DNA of 6,788 bases, taken from contig USLV01000071.1 in NCBI GenBank assembly GCA_900555705.1, positions 1 through 6,788 on the forward strand. Direction: 5' to 3'. This DNA is from an uncultured Oscillospiraceae bacterium (GTDB taxonomy: Bacteria > Bacillota > Clostridia > Oscillospirales > Acutalibacteraceae). Below, in pieces: positions 6,726 to 6,788 of this stretch. The notes under the pieces are model-generated. The model was not told the origin of the DNA. It made no database searches and was given only the letters and a program-made list of their open reading frames with translations. The position numbers and the translations under genes are program-made. Numbering within the stretch: the first letter of the stretch is position 1; each line of letters opens with the position of its first letter.

Positions 6726-6773
6726 CAGCTTGGCGAAAAGGTCCGGCTAAAGCCGGCCATTTACGCCAAGCTG
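6726..6773. repeat. 48-nt imperfect palindrome (compound stem-loop)
   Basis: The outer arms CAGCTTGGCG (6726-6735) and CGCCAAGCTG (6764-6773) pair exactly. Inside them AAA (6737-6739) pairs with TTT (6760-6762), GG (6740-6741) with CC (6757-6758), and CCGGC (6743-6747) with GCCGG (6752-6756), leaving single-base bulges and a TAAA loop. The result is one long, nearly continuous stem directly next to the previous hairpin. It has no T tract on either strand. It resembles an intergenic REP-like repeat or a small non-coding stem; copies elsewhere cannot be checked from this window. Confidence 0.55.
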
Positions 6774-6788
6774 AACAAAAGTGGGGAA

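Overview
The window reads as a chromosomal stretch from a GC-rich, low-abundance-of-AT-codon member of the Firmicutes, most likely class Clostridia (Ruminococcaceae/Oscillospiraceae-like). This is inferred from the gene families present (ACT/PFL pair, MATE transporter, TetM-type GTPase, BlaR1-type M56 peptidase), the strong AGGAGG-type ribosome binding sites, and sigma-A-like promoters. No species can be named from sequence alone. No rRNA, tRNA, CRISPR array, transposase or integrase is seen.

Layout. Positions 28-1675 (minus strand) hold a two-gene operon: a short ACT-domain protein followed 19 nt later by a PFL/UPF0210-family protein. Positions 1676-1905 form a divergent intergenic region with a promoter candidate for each direction. 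Positions 1906-5276 (plus strand) hold a second two-gene operon: a MATE-family multidrug/toxin exporter, then after 35 nt a GTP-start TetM/TetO-type ribosomal protection GTPase (start codon GTG). A 14-bp-stem terminator closes it at 5289-5330. Positions 5331-5462 hold a consensus-like promoter overlapping two perfect palindromes, which drives a BlaR1-like membrane zinc peptidase (5463-6692). The window ends in two consecutive strong hairpins (6698-6773).

How the genes may work together. The ACT and PFL proteins are a recurrent Firmicutes pair of unknown function, presumably an amino-acid-sensing unit. The MATE pump and the ribosomal protection GTPase are probably co-transcribed, joining export with ribosome rescue, but the GTPase's tip loop lacks the residues that define known tetracycline-ejecting proteins, so its drug or substrate is open. 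The M56 peptidase looks like a signalling protease of the BlaR1/MecR1 type but has no BlaI-type repressor beside it within the window and no penicillin-binding sensor domain.

Nothing here amounts to a clearly new system. The best leads are the divergent tip loop of the GTPase, its pairing with a MATE pump, the orphan M56 peptidase with a palindromic promoter, and the hairpin cluster at its 3' end.
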